Position numbers and translations under genes: made by a program. A model generated the notes under the pieces. It did not search any database, was not told the DNA's origin, and worked only from the letters and a program-made list of their open reading frames with translations. A stretch of 64,000 nucleotides of DNA from Siphonodentalium dalli (lineage: Eukaryota > Mollusca > Scaphopoda > Gadilida > Siphonodentaliidae): NCBI GenBank assembly GCA_032622095.1, contig CP136061.1, forward strand, positions 18,540,991 to 18,604,990, in the 5' to 3' direction. Of the stretch, positions 11,222 to 22,863 are shown piece after piece. Each line of letters begins with the position of its first letter. Within the stretch, counting starts at the first letter, position 1.

Positions 11222-11325
11222 TTGAAATCCAAGATGGCCGCTGGCAGCCATGTTTTTTTGGCCGAATGACCCCAAAATGACCCGTTCCTATTTACATGCC
11301 AATGTTAACATCCATGACAAATAGT
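11222..11325 (-). repeat. single inverted copy of the 162-bp repeat
   Basis: Reading the minus strand gives the same order as in the array at 5490-6935: atttgtcatgga, acatgtaaat, ttttggggtcattcggccaa, aacatggctgcc and ccatcttggattt. This copy is about 4 kb from the array and outside its inverted-repeat boundary. Confidence 0.8.
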
Positions 11326-11930
11326 ATGCACAGAAATTCATATACAGCTGTTTACAGTGAATTCCCCCCGCAAATCTGCTTTAGTGTTAAAAGGGGTGGG
11401 TGTCCAAAAATAATCGGAAAAATTTGGACGCATGGTGGGTGGGGGTCCCAACAAGGGTCGAAAGTAAAAAAACAGCATACGTGCCTGAAAATGTTTTCTG
11501 ACCCCCCCCCCGGAGGGCATTTACCAGTACAGGTAGTCAAGGGCTCTGTCTGTCCGAGCATATCACCTTGTAACTCGGGTGTTGATTATCAGAGTTTGTT
11601 ATCTTTTGTCATGGTGAAAGCACAGGTTGGTACCTACATTAGTTAGGCTAATTATTCAAGGTACCGGTATGTAACTTTGTTCCAAAATGTTGTACGAGAA
11701 ATGTCGATTTCATGACAATTAGGTGTTGGATATTTATTTTTATCTATAATTGTAGATGTATAGTGCAGAAATTTAGCACCTGTGGACCTGGTTGAATTTT
11801 TCTGTGGTTCGATGGATCACATCCATCCTCAAGCTACTTATGTCATTTACTGGCATTTGTTTATAATGTGTAGGGGTAGATCGCTTGAGACCCCACCACA
11901 GTTCAATTCACACCAGGTTCTCAGCTTCAG
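11326..11930. other. non-coding stretch
   Basis: Contains a C-run (11502-11512) preceded by GT-rich phrases, but no gene or clearly bounded element. Confidence 0.45.
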
Positions 11931-12165
11931 ATTACGTTGGCCATGTAATTTTACGATTAAACCGTAAATTCACATTACGATGATGTTGTAATTTTACGAT
12001 AGTTTTTCTGTCATAATATTACGATCATTTTGTAAATATACGATCAAATTTGTAAATGTCAGATTACGTTGATCTCGTAATTTTACGACAGTTACTGATG
12101 GTCCAATTCCTGCCAACAGTTTCTGTCGTAATATTACAATGAAATTTTTTTGAGTGTATGATCAT
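11930..12165. repeat. degenerate palindromic repeat based on TTACGA / TCGTAA
   Basis: GTAATTTTACGA, TAATATTACGATC and CGTAATATTAC recur many times in both orientations over ~230 bp, giving many potential small hairpins. No coding capacity. It may be a decayed foldback element. Confidence 0.55.
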
Positions 12166-12540
12166 TTACATATACCGGTATGATTTTTGTAATTGTGGTT
12201 AATTAATCATCAAATCCTACGAAAGATTAACAAGCGGGCGCAAATTACGTTTACGTATCATCATATTACTATACTATTAGTATATTCTTGAGGAAATACT
12301 TCGTCATTCGAAACGATATATCTGACAAAAGCTAGCAAGTATACGTGAGATTTTAGGACAGTAAATTCGCGAGAAAGTAATTTTAAGGTTATTTATATAT
12401 CGTGATTTCTCATTTTAAATTATTCCACACATTGTATGTTGATATATGTTGTATTTATAATATGTGCAATAGTTTCTGTGTATTTTGCATTAAATCGTAT
12501 CTTATCTCATCTATACAGGTACAGTGTAAAGATGGGGAGC
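12166..12540. other. non-coding stretch, nothing recognised
   Basis: AT-rich, no repeat or exon defined. Confidence 0.45.
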
Positions 12541-12541
12541 A

Positions 12542-13085
12542 GGACGTTTCGGCACCACTCGTTTTCTTGACGTTTCGGCACCTGGGTTTTCGACACTTGG
12601 TTCGGCCCAAGCACTTGGCGTTTCGGCACTTGATTTGTTGTGTCGGCAGTCACTTGCGAATTAGTTTTGTAATTAGGTAATATTGTCTTGATTAATGAAG
12701 AAAGCATCCATGGATCCCACCGTCTCTGGTTTTTATTAAAATTAGTAAACATTTCCAAATGCCGTTCAATAGGCCCATGACTTGAAGTATATGCAGACAG
12801 ATCTTGTAATTTAGGGGAAAAAATAGATATATCCATAGAACAGTAAATAAATGAGTGTTGTACTACAACGCGGACTGTCTATAGCATGAGCAAGCTTAGA
12901 GATACAAATGTATCAATATTTTCAACATTTCGGACAGCAGTGTGATAAACCTTATACGCTCTTTATTGTCTCAATTATCAGGAAATTTAGACTTAACAAG
13001 GAACGCTCTTTATTTTTCCATGCGCTAAGTGACCGAACCGAAAACCCAAGTGCCAAGACGACCAGGTGCCGAAACGTCCAGCATT
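12542..13085. mobile_element. foldback element with GACGTTTCGGCAC repeats at both ends
   Basis: Three or four copies of gacgtttcggcac(c/t)tgg at 12544-12630 face inverted copies (aagtgcc, ggtgccgaaacgtcc) at 13031-13082. The ~400-bp centre is non-repetitive. The terminal tandem units in inverted orientation are typical of foldback-type non-autonomous elements. Confidence 0.6.
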
Positions 13086-13326
13086 CGTAAAGATGTTTGG
13101 ATTGAAGGGCGGAATGTCAGTGGTTCGATCGCGGACACGAGCAACAACCCGCTGCCATATTTGCCATGTGCACCACAAGAACCTAGCAACAATCCAACCA
13201 ACGCATGCATCCAGTTAGAGGATGGGGCCGAGACTGCAGTAACCAGTTAGCGGTGATGCCATGTGTAAATGTCGAGCATTACATATGCCGCCAGTGGAGA
13301 GGAAAACCCGGCAACATGTGACATTT
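13086..13326. other. non-coding, possible decayed SINE
   Basis: Phrases such as gtggttcgatcgcgg and ggaaaacccggcaac resemble SINE pieces, but no A box/B box pair could be placed. Confidence 0.3.
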
Positions 13327-13735
13327 TAGATTATGCCCCGAATCTCTAGTCTAGATACGCCCGTAGAATCATGTTCCATCAGTACATGTACAGTACAGAG
13401 TTAATACTTGTTCCTCAATTATCTACTTCGCAATAGGGGACGGTCGGAGCTCGAGATCGCATGCTTTTCAGAGACTTTTGTGAGCATATATCGCAATAAA
13501 CATTGAATTAATTAACCAGAAGAAATTCCATAATTCTAAGCGACGATAATCAAAATCGCTCACAAAGTCCCTTAAATCGTATAACTTCGGGTTTGGTACC
13601 TCACCTACAGTGGCGAACATTATTAGGGAACAGATAGTAATTTTTCGACTTTATAAGGTTCCATGTCAAAAAAGTTCCCTGGTTTGGTGGAATATGATCT
13701 CTGCGGACATTAACCAGCCTCATGTCATGATCTAG
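13327..13735. mobile_element. MITE family F4, copy 1
   Basis: The left end (agattatgccccgaatctct, then tacgcccgtagaatcatgtt) is an imperfect inverted copy of the right end (ggtggaatatgatctctgcg, then catgatctaga), ~55 bp each. A longer copy is at 57830-58902, where the same tacgcccgtagagatcat motif marks both ends. Confidence 0.7.
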
Positions 13736-14057
13736 ATTATTCATGACTCAAAGCATAAATATAATATAATTTGATATTTCGGCGAAACTCCTGTTGTCAT
13801 TGACAGTTACGTGCATGACCGTTGGTGTTGGCGTTGGTCTGGTAGCGGGCATTCTTACTATACAGTGACAAATCTGACAATTTAACTGTAAACACATTCG
13901 ACAATAGGTAACATATATCGGTGTGAATTGTGGCAGACATCAAACGTTACCCGGGTACTGACATACTGCCTACATTTATGGGACGAATTATGAAACAAAG
14001 TAATAAAACCAAGAGTGATATATGGCGTGACCGCGAAATGGAGGAGTCCTATAGGCC
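13736..14057. other. non-coding spacer
   Basis: No repeat or exon recognised between the F4 element and the satellite. Confidence 0.45.
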
Positions 14058-15172
14058 TCCTTTATGCCTCGATCATGTATATAGGCCTCCGTTAGGCCTC
14101 AGACGACCAGACGCATGTATATAGTCCTCTTTAGGCGTCGAGCCATATATATAGCCCCCTTTTATGCCTCGAGCGATCGGACGCATGGGTATAGGCCCCC
14201 TTTATGCCTCGAGCGATCGGACGCATGTATTTAGGCCTCCTTATGCATCGAGCCATATATAAGCTCCCCTTTTATGCCTCGAGCGATCGGACGCATGTAT
14301 TTAGGCCTCCTTAGGCATCGAGCCATATATATAGCCCTCCGTTATGCCTCGAGCGATCGGACGCATGGGTATAGGCCCCCGTTATGCCTCGAGCGACCGG
14401 CCGCATGGGTATAGGCCCCCTTTATGCCTCGAGCGATCGGACGCATGGGTATAGGCCCCCTTTATGCATCGAGCGATCGGACGCATGTATATAGGCCTCC
14501 TTAGGCATCGAGCCATATATATAGCCCTCCTTTATGTATCGAGCGATCGGACGCATGGGTATAGGCCCCCTTTATGCCTCGAGCGATCGGACGCATGTAT
14601 TTAGGCCTCCTTATGCATCGAGCCATATATAAGCTCCCCTTTTATGCCTCGAGCGATCGGACGCATGGGTATAGGCCCCTTTATGCCTCGAGCGATCGGA
14701 CGCATGTATTTAGGCCTCCTTATGCATCGAGCCATATATAAGCTCCCCTTTATGTATCGAGCGACCGGCCGCATGGGTATAGGCCCCCTTTATGCCTCGA
14801 GCGACCGGCCGCATGGGTATAGGCCCCCTTTATGCCTCGAGCGATCGGACGCATGGGTATAGGCCCCCTTTATGCCTCGAGCGATCGGACGCATGTATTT
14901 AGGCCTCCTTATGCATCGAGCCATATATATAGCCCCCTTTTATGCCTCGAGCGATCGGACGCATGGGTATAGGCCCCTTTATGCCTCGAGCGATCGAACG
15001 CATGTATTTAGGCCTCCTTATGCATCGAGCCATATATAAGCTCCCCTTTATGTATCGAGCGACCGGCCGCATGGGTATAGGCCCCCTTTATGCCTCGAGC
15101 GATCGGACGCATGTATATAGGCCTCCTTAGGCATCGAGCCATATATATAGCCCTCCTTTAGGGCTCGAGTGG
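14058..15172. repeat. two-unit satellite (40-bp and 31-bp units)
   Basis: The array mixes a 39-40-bp unit (gcctcgagcgatcggacgca followed by tgggtataggccccctttat) with a 31-bp unit (gcatcgagccatatataagc followed by tccccttttat). They often alternate in an A-A'-B order of about 110 bp, which is a higher-order repeat. CTCGAG and CGATCG palindromes recur in every A unit. ORFs across it come from the repeat. Confidence 0.92.
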
Positions 15173-15856
15173 AAGTAGGGTGCTCACCCAGTCTATTGAA
15201 TATATTAACCTCGCTTCGTCCAAACATCAGGATGTGGAATGTCCACACTATTTCGATATCAGAAATGAATATTTCCAAATTGTTTGTTGACATCACAGAA
15301 ATTTTACAAGTATGTCAAACGGTCCGAAATTTAATGTTATACTGAATAATCATAACCATGACATAAGCAGCAAAATCTGCAACGTGATCAGACTCTTCTG
15401 TGATACGTGTTCTGAATATATATTATGCATGTCATCACACGATAAATATACATGTAGCTAGACATGTCATGTTCACATGTAATTACTCATTAATTAATTC
15501 CATGCAGCAGTTTGCCACTACCAAATTACTAACTTTTAGTCTGCTCAATTATGTTGCTATCCTTAGTAAATCGCTATCAATGATATAACTATGTCCTGGG
15601 TATAGTTTAAACATAGTTATTTGTCGTAATTCATAGACGTGTCGTAATTCGTATATATGTGACATCATAATATGACCATAGGGAATAATATATAGACATA
15701 TTCACTTATATTCATTATTGAGAATATTCTACCGACATACATGTTAGGTGTCATTTCTACACTATAATTCATACAGATTTGTTCTAAGGACGTAGGTACT
15801 ATACTTTGTTTTCTATACTTATTGGCACGCATGGAACACAAACACTCGAATAATAA
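15173..15856. other. non-coding stretch downstream of the mucin-like exon
   Basis: AT-rich, no tandem repeat. If the mucin-like exon is the last exon, its 3' UTR would lie here (minus strand), but no convincing polyadenylation signal was fixed. Confidence 0.45.
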
Positions 15857-18058
15857 CTAAGTTAAATTTAAAGATTTAACGCTATACGTCGTTAAAACAT
15901 TATTGGCATACGAACCGTTTGTTGTAGGCGATGCGGTAGTTGTAGGCGCAGCGGTGGTTGTAGGACCAGCGGTAGTTGTAGGCGCAGAGGTAGTTGTAGG
16001 CGCAGCGGTGGTTGTAGGAGCAGCGGTGGTTGTAGGCGCAGCAGTAGTTGTAGGAGCAGCGGTAATTGTAGGCGCGGCGGTAGTTGTAGGATCAGCGGTG
16101 GTTATAGGAGCAGCGGTGGTTGTAGGCGCAGCGGTAGTTGTAGGAGCAGCGGTAGTTGTAGGCGCTGTGGTAGTTGTAGGCGCAGCTGTGGTTGTAGGAG
16201 CAGCGGTGGTTGTAGGCGCAGCGGTAGTTGTAGGAGCAGCGGTGGTTGTAGGCGCGGCGGTGGTTGTAGGTACAACAGTGGTTGTAGGAGCAGCGGTCGT
16301 TGTAGGCGCAGCGGCGGTTGTAGGCTCGGCGGTAGTTGTAGGCGCAGCGGCGGTTGTAGGAGCAGCTGTGGTTGTAGGCTCGGCGGTAGTTGTAGGCGCA
16401 GCTGTGGTTGTAGGCTCGGCGGTAGTTGTAGGCGCAGCGGTGGTCGTAGGAGCAGCGGTGGTTGTAGGTTCGGCGGTAGTTGTAGGCGGAGAGGTGGTTG
16501 TAGACGCGGCGGTAGTTGTAGGCGCAGCGGTGGTTGTAGGAGCAGCGGTGGTTGTAGGCGCAGCTGTGGTTGTAGGAGCAGCGGTGGTTGTAGGCGCAGC
16601 GGTGGTTGTAGGCTCGGCGGTAGTTGTAGGCGCAGCGGTGGTTGTAGGCGCAGCTGTGGTTGTAGGCTCGGCGGTAGTTGTAGGCGCAGCGGTGGTCGTA
16701 GGAGCAGCGGTGGTTGTAGGTTCGGCGGTAGTTGTAGGCGGAGAGGTGGTTGTAGACGCGGCGGTAGTTGTAGGCGCAGCGGTGGTTGTAGGCGCAGCTG
16801 TGGTTGTAGGAGCAGCGGTGGTTGTAGGCGCAGCGGTGGTTGTAGGCTCGGTGGTAGTTGTAGGCGCAGCGGTGGTTGTATGTGCAGCGGTGGTTGTAGG
16901 CGCAGCTGTGGTTGTAGTAGCAGCGGTGGTTGTAGGTTCGGCGGTAGTTGTAGGCGGAGAGGTGGTTGTAGACGCGGCGGTAGTTGTAGGCGCAGCAGTG
17001 GTTGTAGGAGCAGCGGTGGTTGTAGGCGCAGCTGTGGTTGTAGGAGCAGCGGTGGTTGTAGGCGCAGCGGTGGTTGTAGGCTCGGCGGTAGTTGTAGGCG
17101 CAGCGGTGGTTGTAGGCGCAGCTGTGGTTGTAGGCTCGGTGGTAGTTGTAGGCGCAGCGGTGGTCGTAGGAGCAGCGGTGGTTGTAGGTTCGGCGGTAGT
17201 TGTAGGCGGAGAGGTGGTTGTAGACGCGGCGGTAGTTGTAGGCACAGCGGTGGTTGTAGGAGCAGCGGTGGTTGTAGGCGCAGCTGTGGTTGTAGGAGCA
17301 GCGGTGGTTGTAGGCGCAGCGGTGGTTGTAGGCTCGGCGGTAGTTGTAGGCGCAGCGGTGGTTGTAGGAGCAGCGGTGGTTGTAGGCGCAGCTGTGGTTG
17401 TAGGAGCAGCGGTGGTTGTAGGCGCAGCGGTGGTTGTAGGCTCGGCGGTAGTTGTAGGCGCAGCTGTGGTTGTAGGAGCAGCGGTGGTTGTAGGCTCGGC
17501 GGTAGTTGTAGGCGCAGCTGTGGTTGTAGGAGCAGCGGTGGTTGTAGGCGCAGCGGTGGTTGTAGGTTCAGCTGTAGTTGTAGGAGCAGCGATAGTTGTA
17601 GGCGCAGTGGTAGTTGTAGGAGCAGCAGTGATTGTAGGCGCAGCGGTAATTGTAGGAGCAGCAGTGGTTGTAGGCACGATTGTAGTTGCAGGAACAGCGG
17701 TGGTTGTAGGAGCAGCGGTAGTTGTAGGCGCAGTGTTAGTTGTAGCCGCAGCGGTTGTTGTAGGAACATCGGTAGTTGTAGGAGCAGGTGTTGTTGTATG
17801 CGCGGCTGTTGTCGTTGGTGCGGCTGTTGTCGTTGGCCCAGCGATGGTTGCAGGTGTAGTTGTAGGCGCAGTGGCGGTTGTAGGACCGGCGGCGGTTGTA
17901 GATTCAGCGGTAGTTGAAGGCGCAGTGGTGGTTGTAGGCGAAGCGGTGGTTGTAGGAGCAGCGGTAGTTGTAGTCGCCGTTGTGGTTGCAGGAGAGGCTG
18001 TGGTTGTAGGAACAGCGGTTGTTTTAGGTGCAGCGGTGGTTGTAGGTACTACAACAGT
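15857..18058 (-). CDS. mucin-like Thr/Pro/Ala tandem-repeat exon (partial gene)
   Basis: The minus frame is open for ~733 codons from an in-frame stop at 18059-18061 to a TAG at 15857. It encodes ~118 copies of a six-residue repeat (PTTTAA, with PTTTAE, ASTTTSPP and other variants) from an 18-bp unit. Thr- and Pro-rich arrays of this kind are heavily O-glycosylated in secreted mucins. The C-terminus leaves the repeat (TNGSYANNVLTTYSVKSLNL) with no membrane segment or GPI signal. There is no ATG in frame, so this is probably an exon of a spliced gene. Possible acceptors on the minus strand lie around 18045-18085, the best-looking pyrimidine tract (tttcccttgtatctag) being just upstream of the stop. 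Higher-order blocks of 252 and 216 bp are visible (marker GGAGAGG at 16487, 16739, 16955, 17207). The 18-bp unit leaves both strands open, so coding on this strand is inferred from composition. Confidence 0.6.
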   Translation of the reverse strand, partial: TVVVPTTTAAPKTTAVPTTTASPATTTATTTTAAPTTTASPTTTTAPSTTAESTTAAGPTTATAPTTTPATIAGPTTTAAPTTTAAHTTTPAPTTTDVPTTTAAATTNTAPTTTAAPTTTAVPATTIVPTTTAAPTITAAPTITAAPTTTTAPTTIAAPTTTAEPTTTAAPTTTAAPTTTAAPTTTAEPTTTAAPTTTAAPTTTAEPTTTAAPTTTAAPTTTAAPTTTAAPTTTAAPTTTAEPTTTAAPTTTAAPTTTAAPTTTAAPTTTAVPTTTAASTTTSPPTTTAEPTTTAAPTTTAAPTTTTEPTTTAAPTTTAAPTTTAEPTTTAAPTTTAAPTTTAAPTTTAAPTTTAAPTTTAASTTTSPPTTTAEPTTTAATTTTAAPTTTAAHTTTAAPTTTTEPTTTAAPTTTAAPTTTAAPTTTAAPTTTAASTTTSPPTTTAEPTTTAAPTTTAAPTTTAEPTTTAAPTTTAAPTTTAEPTTTAAPTTTAAPTTTAAPTTTAAPTTTAAPTTTAASTTTSPPTTTAEPTTTAAPTTTAAPTTTAEPTTTAAPTTTAEPTTTAAPTTAAAPTTTAEPTTAAAPTTTAAPTTTVVPTTTAAPTTTAAPTTTAAPTTTAAPTTTAAPTTTTAPTTTAAPTTTAAPTTTAAPITTADPTTTAAPTITAAPTTTAAPTTTAAPTTTAAPTTTSAPTTTAGPTTTAAPTTTASPTTNGSYANNVLTTYSVKSLNLT

Positions 18059-18270
18059 TTACACGTTCAAGATACTAGATACAAGGGAAAATGTAGACAA
18101 ATAATTCTCGTTCACATGTGCTTGCTTTGCTGTAATGTCAATATATATTCGCGCATTACCAATAGTAAGGACCTAGGGTAATAAACTATTGACTTATATT
18201 GTATTGAGATTTCCCTAAACTTGTAACTTACAAGTTTTCAAATTTCGTAGTACTGACAGGCGTTCGTTTA

Positions 18271-19375
18271 CACTGAGAAAAACGATAGTCAGTATGACTA
18301 ACTTAGGTTAGTTCTTAGATTTAGGTTAGTTCTCAGACTAACCTGGGTTAACCTTAATGACTCAGTCAGAAGATTAGTTATAATGACTATGGTTTTATTA
18401 GTCATAACGATTGAGACCCATTTAGTCAAATGTCTAAGACTGAAACATTATGTCTAACTGATCTTCGTCACGGGGAAGATGAAAATGTAATTTGGTGGAA
18501 AGTTTGGAAGACTCAACCAGATGATATATCCATATCCATGTATCTTTCAATCAATTATCCTAACATAAATTCCAATACTGGTATTCAATTGGCTCCCTTC
18601 CGAGATGCATACGTGTGGTGTCTATGGAATTAAAACCTTTACACAAATATTGGTGTGGGTGAGGATTTAATATATATGCCATGATGACATCCCAATCACA
18701 TTCGTTCAGTTATATATTTAAAGGAGTTTTCATGCAATATGGATATTAAACATTTAGCAATGAAAATTAAAGGTACCCCATTCCGATTAAACACCCATAA
18801 ATTACTATTTCTTTGGCTTCGGGGGTAAAAATATTTGATTCCAGTCGAGAAACCCACCCATCAAAGCTCAGAGTGATCAGATATAAATTTTTGAAGTTTG
18901 TTATTTCAATTGTTTGTGGCCCAGAAACTCGCCTTCAAACGGATGGTCTCGGTCAAAATTGCGGATGAAGATGGATAATTATAAATACAAGTGGTAATAC
19001 GTCCATATTTCGTTGAACAAAATGTTGATAAATAACACGTTTTTGGGAAATTTGATACCATAGTTGACAGCGGTTAGCATTATTTTGTTGCAATTAATCG
19101 ATTCTGATACTAAAGCGTATTTTGAAGAAATTTTGTTGTTGTATCTTGATGATATGGGGACCCTCTGATCAGATTGAGTACCTTTAAACAAAATTTAAGT
19201 CAGTGTTGTAAATAGAGTGATTCTTCGTATAACTCAGTCACTATGACTAAGACCAGAGAGTCTAAGACCTGGCCCTGGTCATCTTGACTTGTGGAAAGGC
19301 ATATTTAAATGACTACTCCTATAATGCTGATGACTAACCATAAGTTAGTTATATTGACTCGATTAATTCACAGTG
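18271..19375. mobile_element. MITE with CACTG ends, interrupted by a nested MITE
   Basis: The ends CACTGAGAAAAACGATAGTC and (reversed) CACTGTGAATTAATCGAGTC continue into shared gtcaatatgactaactta-like sequence, ~35 bp of terminal inverted repeat. TA flanks both ends. Further inverted phrases (gttagtc/gactaac) fill the arms. The F1 MITE at 18767-19187 splits it, so this element is the older one. The small ORF at 18430-18633 has no recognisable domain. Confidence 0.7.
18767..19187. mobile_element. MITE family F1, copy 2 (nested)
   Basis: TTAAAGGTACCCCATTCCGA at the left and the complement of TTAAAGGTACTCAATCTGAT at the right give imperfect terminal repeats with TTAA at both ends. The interior shares caagtggtaatacg, aacacgtttttgggaaattt and ggggaccctctgatc with the truncated copy at 40641-40896, defining an F1 subtype. 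Confidence 0.82.
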
Positions 19376-19828
19376 TATAATTATCCACACAGTGTGGAGA
19401 ATGTGACTAACATGCATGAGACGACAGAAAGGCTACTTGTTCTGTTTTCAAAGTAACCGTTACGACCAGCACTATGTTTTTTTATATTTTTTTTTAATAA
19501 TTGTTATTCGAATCAAAAACATGAACATGGATTTACAAACTGTGGCAATAAGGTAATACATTGTTAACATATCTGTTGACAAATAATTGTTTTATTTTTA
19601 TTTTTGGTTGGAATGTGTTGCACATGCAATCTCAGAGTAAAGAATAAGCTACATCTTACCGAGACCCGATTGACATTGATTTGTCAGCAGAGTCTCGGTG
19701 ACACCCAGCCCATTCCACCCCTATAAGATTGCAGGCTCCACATACCCATATGCGTGCTAACAGTTAATGCTACTGAGTAGTATATGATGCTTTATAAAGT
19801 GTAAAGGGATAAATTTCAAGAGTATATA
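19376..19828. other. non-coding stretch, nothing recognised
   Basis: AT-rich with T and A runs near 19490. No exon or bounded repeat. Confidence 0.45.
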
Positions 19829-20790
19829 CACCCCGTGTACGTGGTACGGCCAAAGCCGAGGAAACGGCCAAAGCCGAGGAAATGGGAAAGTCATTTTCAC
19901 GTATATGATATGGGGATATGTTTGTTTCTCATTGTAAAACAGACATCGAGCATCATATGTGTATGAACACACGAAGCAGAAGTATTTATCCACCAGTTGT
20001 CAATCAGTTTTCCCTGATCAGATCATTAAAAAAAATTTGGCGAATTTTTTCAATGGTGTTTTTGCTTTTGCTCACTCAAATTTTCGAGAACATCCATTCA
20101 CTAGTATACATGTATAGTTACTGGACTTCCACGCTTCCAAAACAAATGCCGGTATATAGTTGAATCTGTCAATGAAGCATAGGATTTGTTAGAATTTAAA
20201 AAATCCGTATCGTTATCAATATCGGCGCGATATGAAGGGACCGCTGTCGGTCCAGAAAGATCCGAAAGGCACAGATGAAGATCCGACCAAACGCCGAGTT
20301 TCTGTGCAGTAAATATGCGTATTACTTAAGGAGTTCTGATGAGTTTTCGAGTGTGTATGTTTATCTGAGACTGATCAATTGGACTGCGAATGACATCGGA
20401 AATATGAATCCATAAGATATTCGAAATATTGTGTGCATATATATTATGAATATGTTTCAATTGAAATTAATTGAACATCCATCTCAGCATTCAGATTTGC
20501 GATCTCAAGAACGTGAATGAATGATGACGCGATGCCTTGATCACTCGCACGTGAATGCTCCCGTGCGCATGCATGCAGCTAATCGGATATTCGTTTAGAT
20601 TAACATGCTTGGAGTTTGTATATAGACCACACATGCTGCACGACACGGCGTTATAATCATGTTTATTGTACAGACTTTATGACTCGTTCCCACTCGAGTA
20701 GACCGTTACGCGACAATGAAACCGAATCATCTTATCGAATATACATATATCGTATATTGCTCCAAATTATGCAATTCTGGCATTTTTAAG

Positions 20791-21957
20791 AGTCATCAGA
20801 TAAAATTGTAACGAGTCTATCTATGTTAACACACTAAACATCCGAACATATATGTACACACACAACAAAGTTATTTATATTTATAATAAACACTTCACTG
20901 TGGAACATGTGTATACTGCCATGATTGTTATGTGAATATGTAAATTACACTATAGTTTATAACTTTTCTAATTCAGTCCTATAGTACAACATATTTAGTG
21001 GGCATAATATTTACACAAGACTTCATTATGTTATCGGATAGGTTGCATGTACTGTAATTGATATGTATGTTTAACCGAAATGAATCTTATCTTATCAGGG
21101 TCTCCGTCCTGAGTTTGGTTTATGGTTTAAATTGTTATGGATGTTCAGCGTCACGATGACTTTCAATTCGTATTGTTTGCAGATTTAGTTTTCGGCTTGT
21201 TAAGTTCTAGAATTATTCTGTTTCACCTATTTTGAAAAAAACGTAATATTGCTAAGATTTGCACACAACAATCTAAATGAAATTGTGCATAAATCTCCAC
21301 CATTTTGGGAACTATTACATTGGTTCATCGTATATACATGTTTTGTTGTTTTGGTAGATTCAATATGTAAACGTTATCATTCTTAGTTTAACGAGGTCAG
21401 AATTGATTCTTGTTTCGATTAATGGTCTGCAGATATAACCGAAACAAATTATACAACGCCCAGCGTGTTATATGGTAACTTAGAACTGCATAGGCTTAAT
21501 ATGAATATTTATTTCTCATAATGCCACGCGTTATTTCATAAGAGAGTCGCCAAAGTAGACAGTACAATTAAAACGACGGCAAAAGTTTGATATTAATTCC
21601 GACAACCAAGTCATACAGTCGCTGTGACACGTTGTCACTCAAAACAATCTAATTATCGTTTAATCAAATAACGTCTTAAATTCGTCGAGGTTGATTGGCC
21701 AGTGGATCTGTATGCACGCACTGTTCAATTAAACAACCTTTGCAACACGTGGCCTTGTTTATTTCGACTGTATCACGAGTTGTTGGTTTCAATTTCAATT
21801 CTATGCAGATGTTTAACTATATTGGTACTTATGGTACTTGGTATTGTCAGGGCAGTACTACCCGAAGCAATAATGAATGCAATAAGGGGTCTTTTATAAA
21901 ACAATATTTCCGTCTGACATGTGTATTCAAATCACGCTTTCTCCTAAATGTGTGTCC
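20791..21957. other. spacer of the inverted-repeat element, no gene seen
   Basis: Single-copy AT-rich sequence. Short ORFs on the plus strand (such as 21695-21979) show no domain and overlap the region downstream of the zinc-finger ORF. Confidence 0.45.
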
Positions 21958-22197
21958 TCACTCCGAACAGAGGCTGTGATATGCATGCTTGGAGCGATTG
22001 TGGCTCGTTAATTCTTCTTCTGTTGAAAAAAACTGAGTGCACGCCGAACATTTCGGGGATTTGTCACCAACATGTATTTTAAGATGCCGCTTTAGGTTGT
22101 AATTTGTAGAAAAATATTTTCCGCAAAAGTCGCATCTGGCTTTCCCCAACGCTTCCTCTATAGGCACAATTTCCAATGGCGCGTCTGATTCAGACAT
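21958..22197 (-). CDS. small two-finger C2H2 zinc-finger protein
   Basis: A complete 79-residue ORF starts at an ATG in acaccATGt context and ends at TGA. Residues ~22-42 form a C2H2 finger, CDFCGKYFSTNYNLKRHLKIH (C-x2-C-x12-H-x3-H), and residues ~50-71 a second, starting CSACTQFFSTEEELTSH with C-x2-C-x12-H-x4-H spacing. The linker VGDKSPK resembles the TGEKP-type linker of DNA-binding arrays. The N-terminus is acidic (SESDAPLEIVPIEEAL). Two adjacent fingers usually bind DNA, so a nuclear role is inferred; two fingers alone give limited specificity. The frame fits no neighbouring gene and lies in the unique spacer of the long inverted repeat. It may be an intact single-exon gene, one exon of a larger gene, or a captured exon. 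No polyadenylation signal was found close downstream. Confidence 0.65.
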   Translation of the reverse strand: MSESDAPLEIVPIEEALGKARCDFCGKYFSTNYNLKRHLKIHVGDKSPKCSACTQFFSTEEELTSHNRSKHAYHSLCSE

Positions 22198-22635
22198 GGT
22201 GTTTCATAATATTAAATTCGAGATGCCACAAAATATCCGCGCAACACATAAGGGACCGGATGAATTGACCGATCAAGGGATTAATTATACTTTAATTAAG
22301 CCTTCAGTGCCCGGTGATTTTATGCCGACTGGCTGTTTTTGCTTTGTTCACAGACAGAGATAATTGTTGTGATTATAGCTCAACTCGTGCAAACATTCAC
22401 GATACCCGATGATGAGTTTTACGTGTCATGCATCAACAATTTATTTGTCTTCAGGGAGAGTATTTGTTTTGTTGTGGGGGGTCTTAACCTCTGTCAAACC
22501 ATTCAACAGAGAACACTGTATACCATAGCACATGGTGGCAGTCAGGCGAGAAATTTCCAATGATAATTCTTATACAAAACATCACAAGAAAAAAAGATAA
22601 ATATTTATACGTGCTCTATCCGCGAACACACTAGG
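22198..22635. other. spacer upstream of the zinc-finger ORF
   Basis: Would contain the promoter and 5' UTR of the minus-strand zinc-finger ORF. No TATA box or other site can be fixed with confidence. Confidence 0.35.
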
Positions 22636-22863
22636 CTACAATTGCATAATTTGGAGCAATACGATATATGTATATTTTTTCGGTTTCATTGTCGCGTAAC
22701 GGTCTACTCGAGTGAGAACGAGTCATAAAGTCTGTACAATAAACATGATTAGAACAAATCGTTGATACGCCGTGTCGTCCGGCATGTGTGGTATATATAC
22801 AAACTCCAAGCATGTTAATACTAAACGAATATCCGATTAGCTGCATGCATGAGAACGGCAGCA

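Noticed and set aside
13029-13250. Small plus-strand ORF with RNV/IADTSNN sequence
   Set aside because: It overlaps the end of the foldback element and has no domain.
15903-18104. Plus-strand ORF of 733 codons (VVVGAA repeats) and the Cys/Arg/Gly frame at 16880-17917
   Set aside because: Shadows of the 18-bp repeat. The minus-strand Thr/Pro/Ala reading is more protein-like (mucin) and has a non-repetitive tail.
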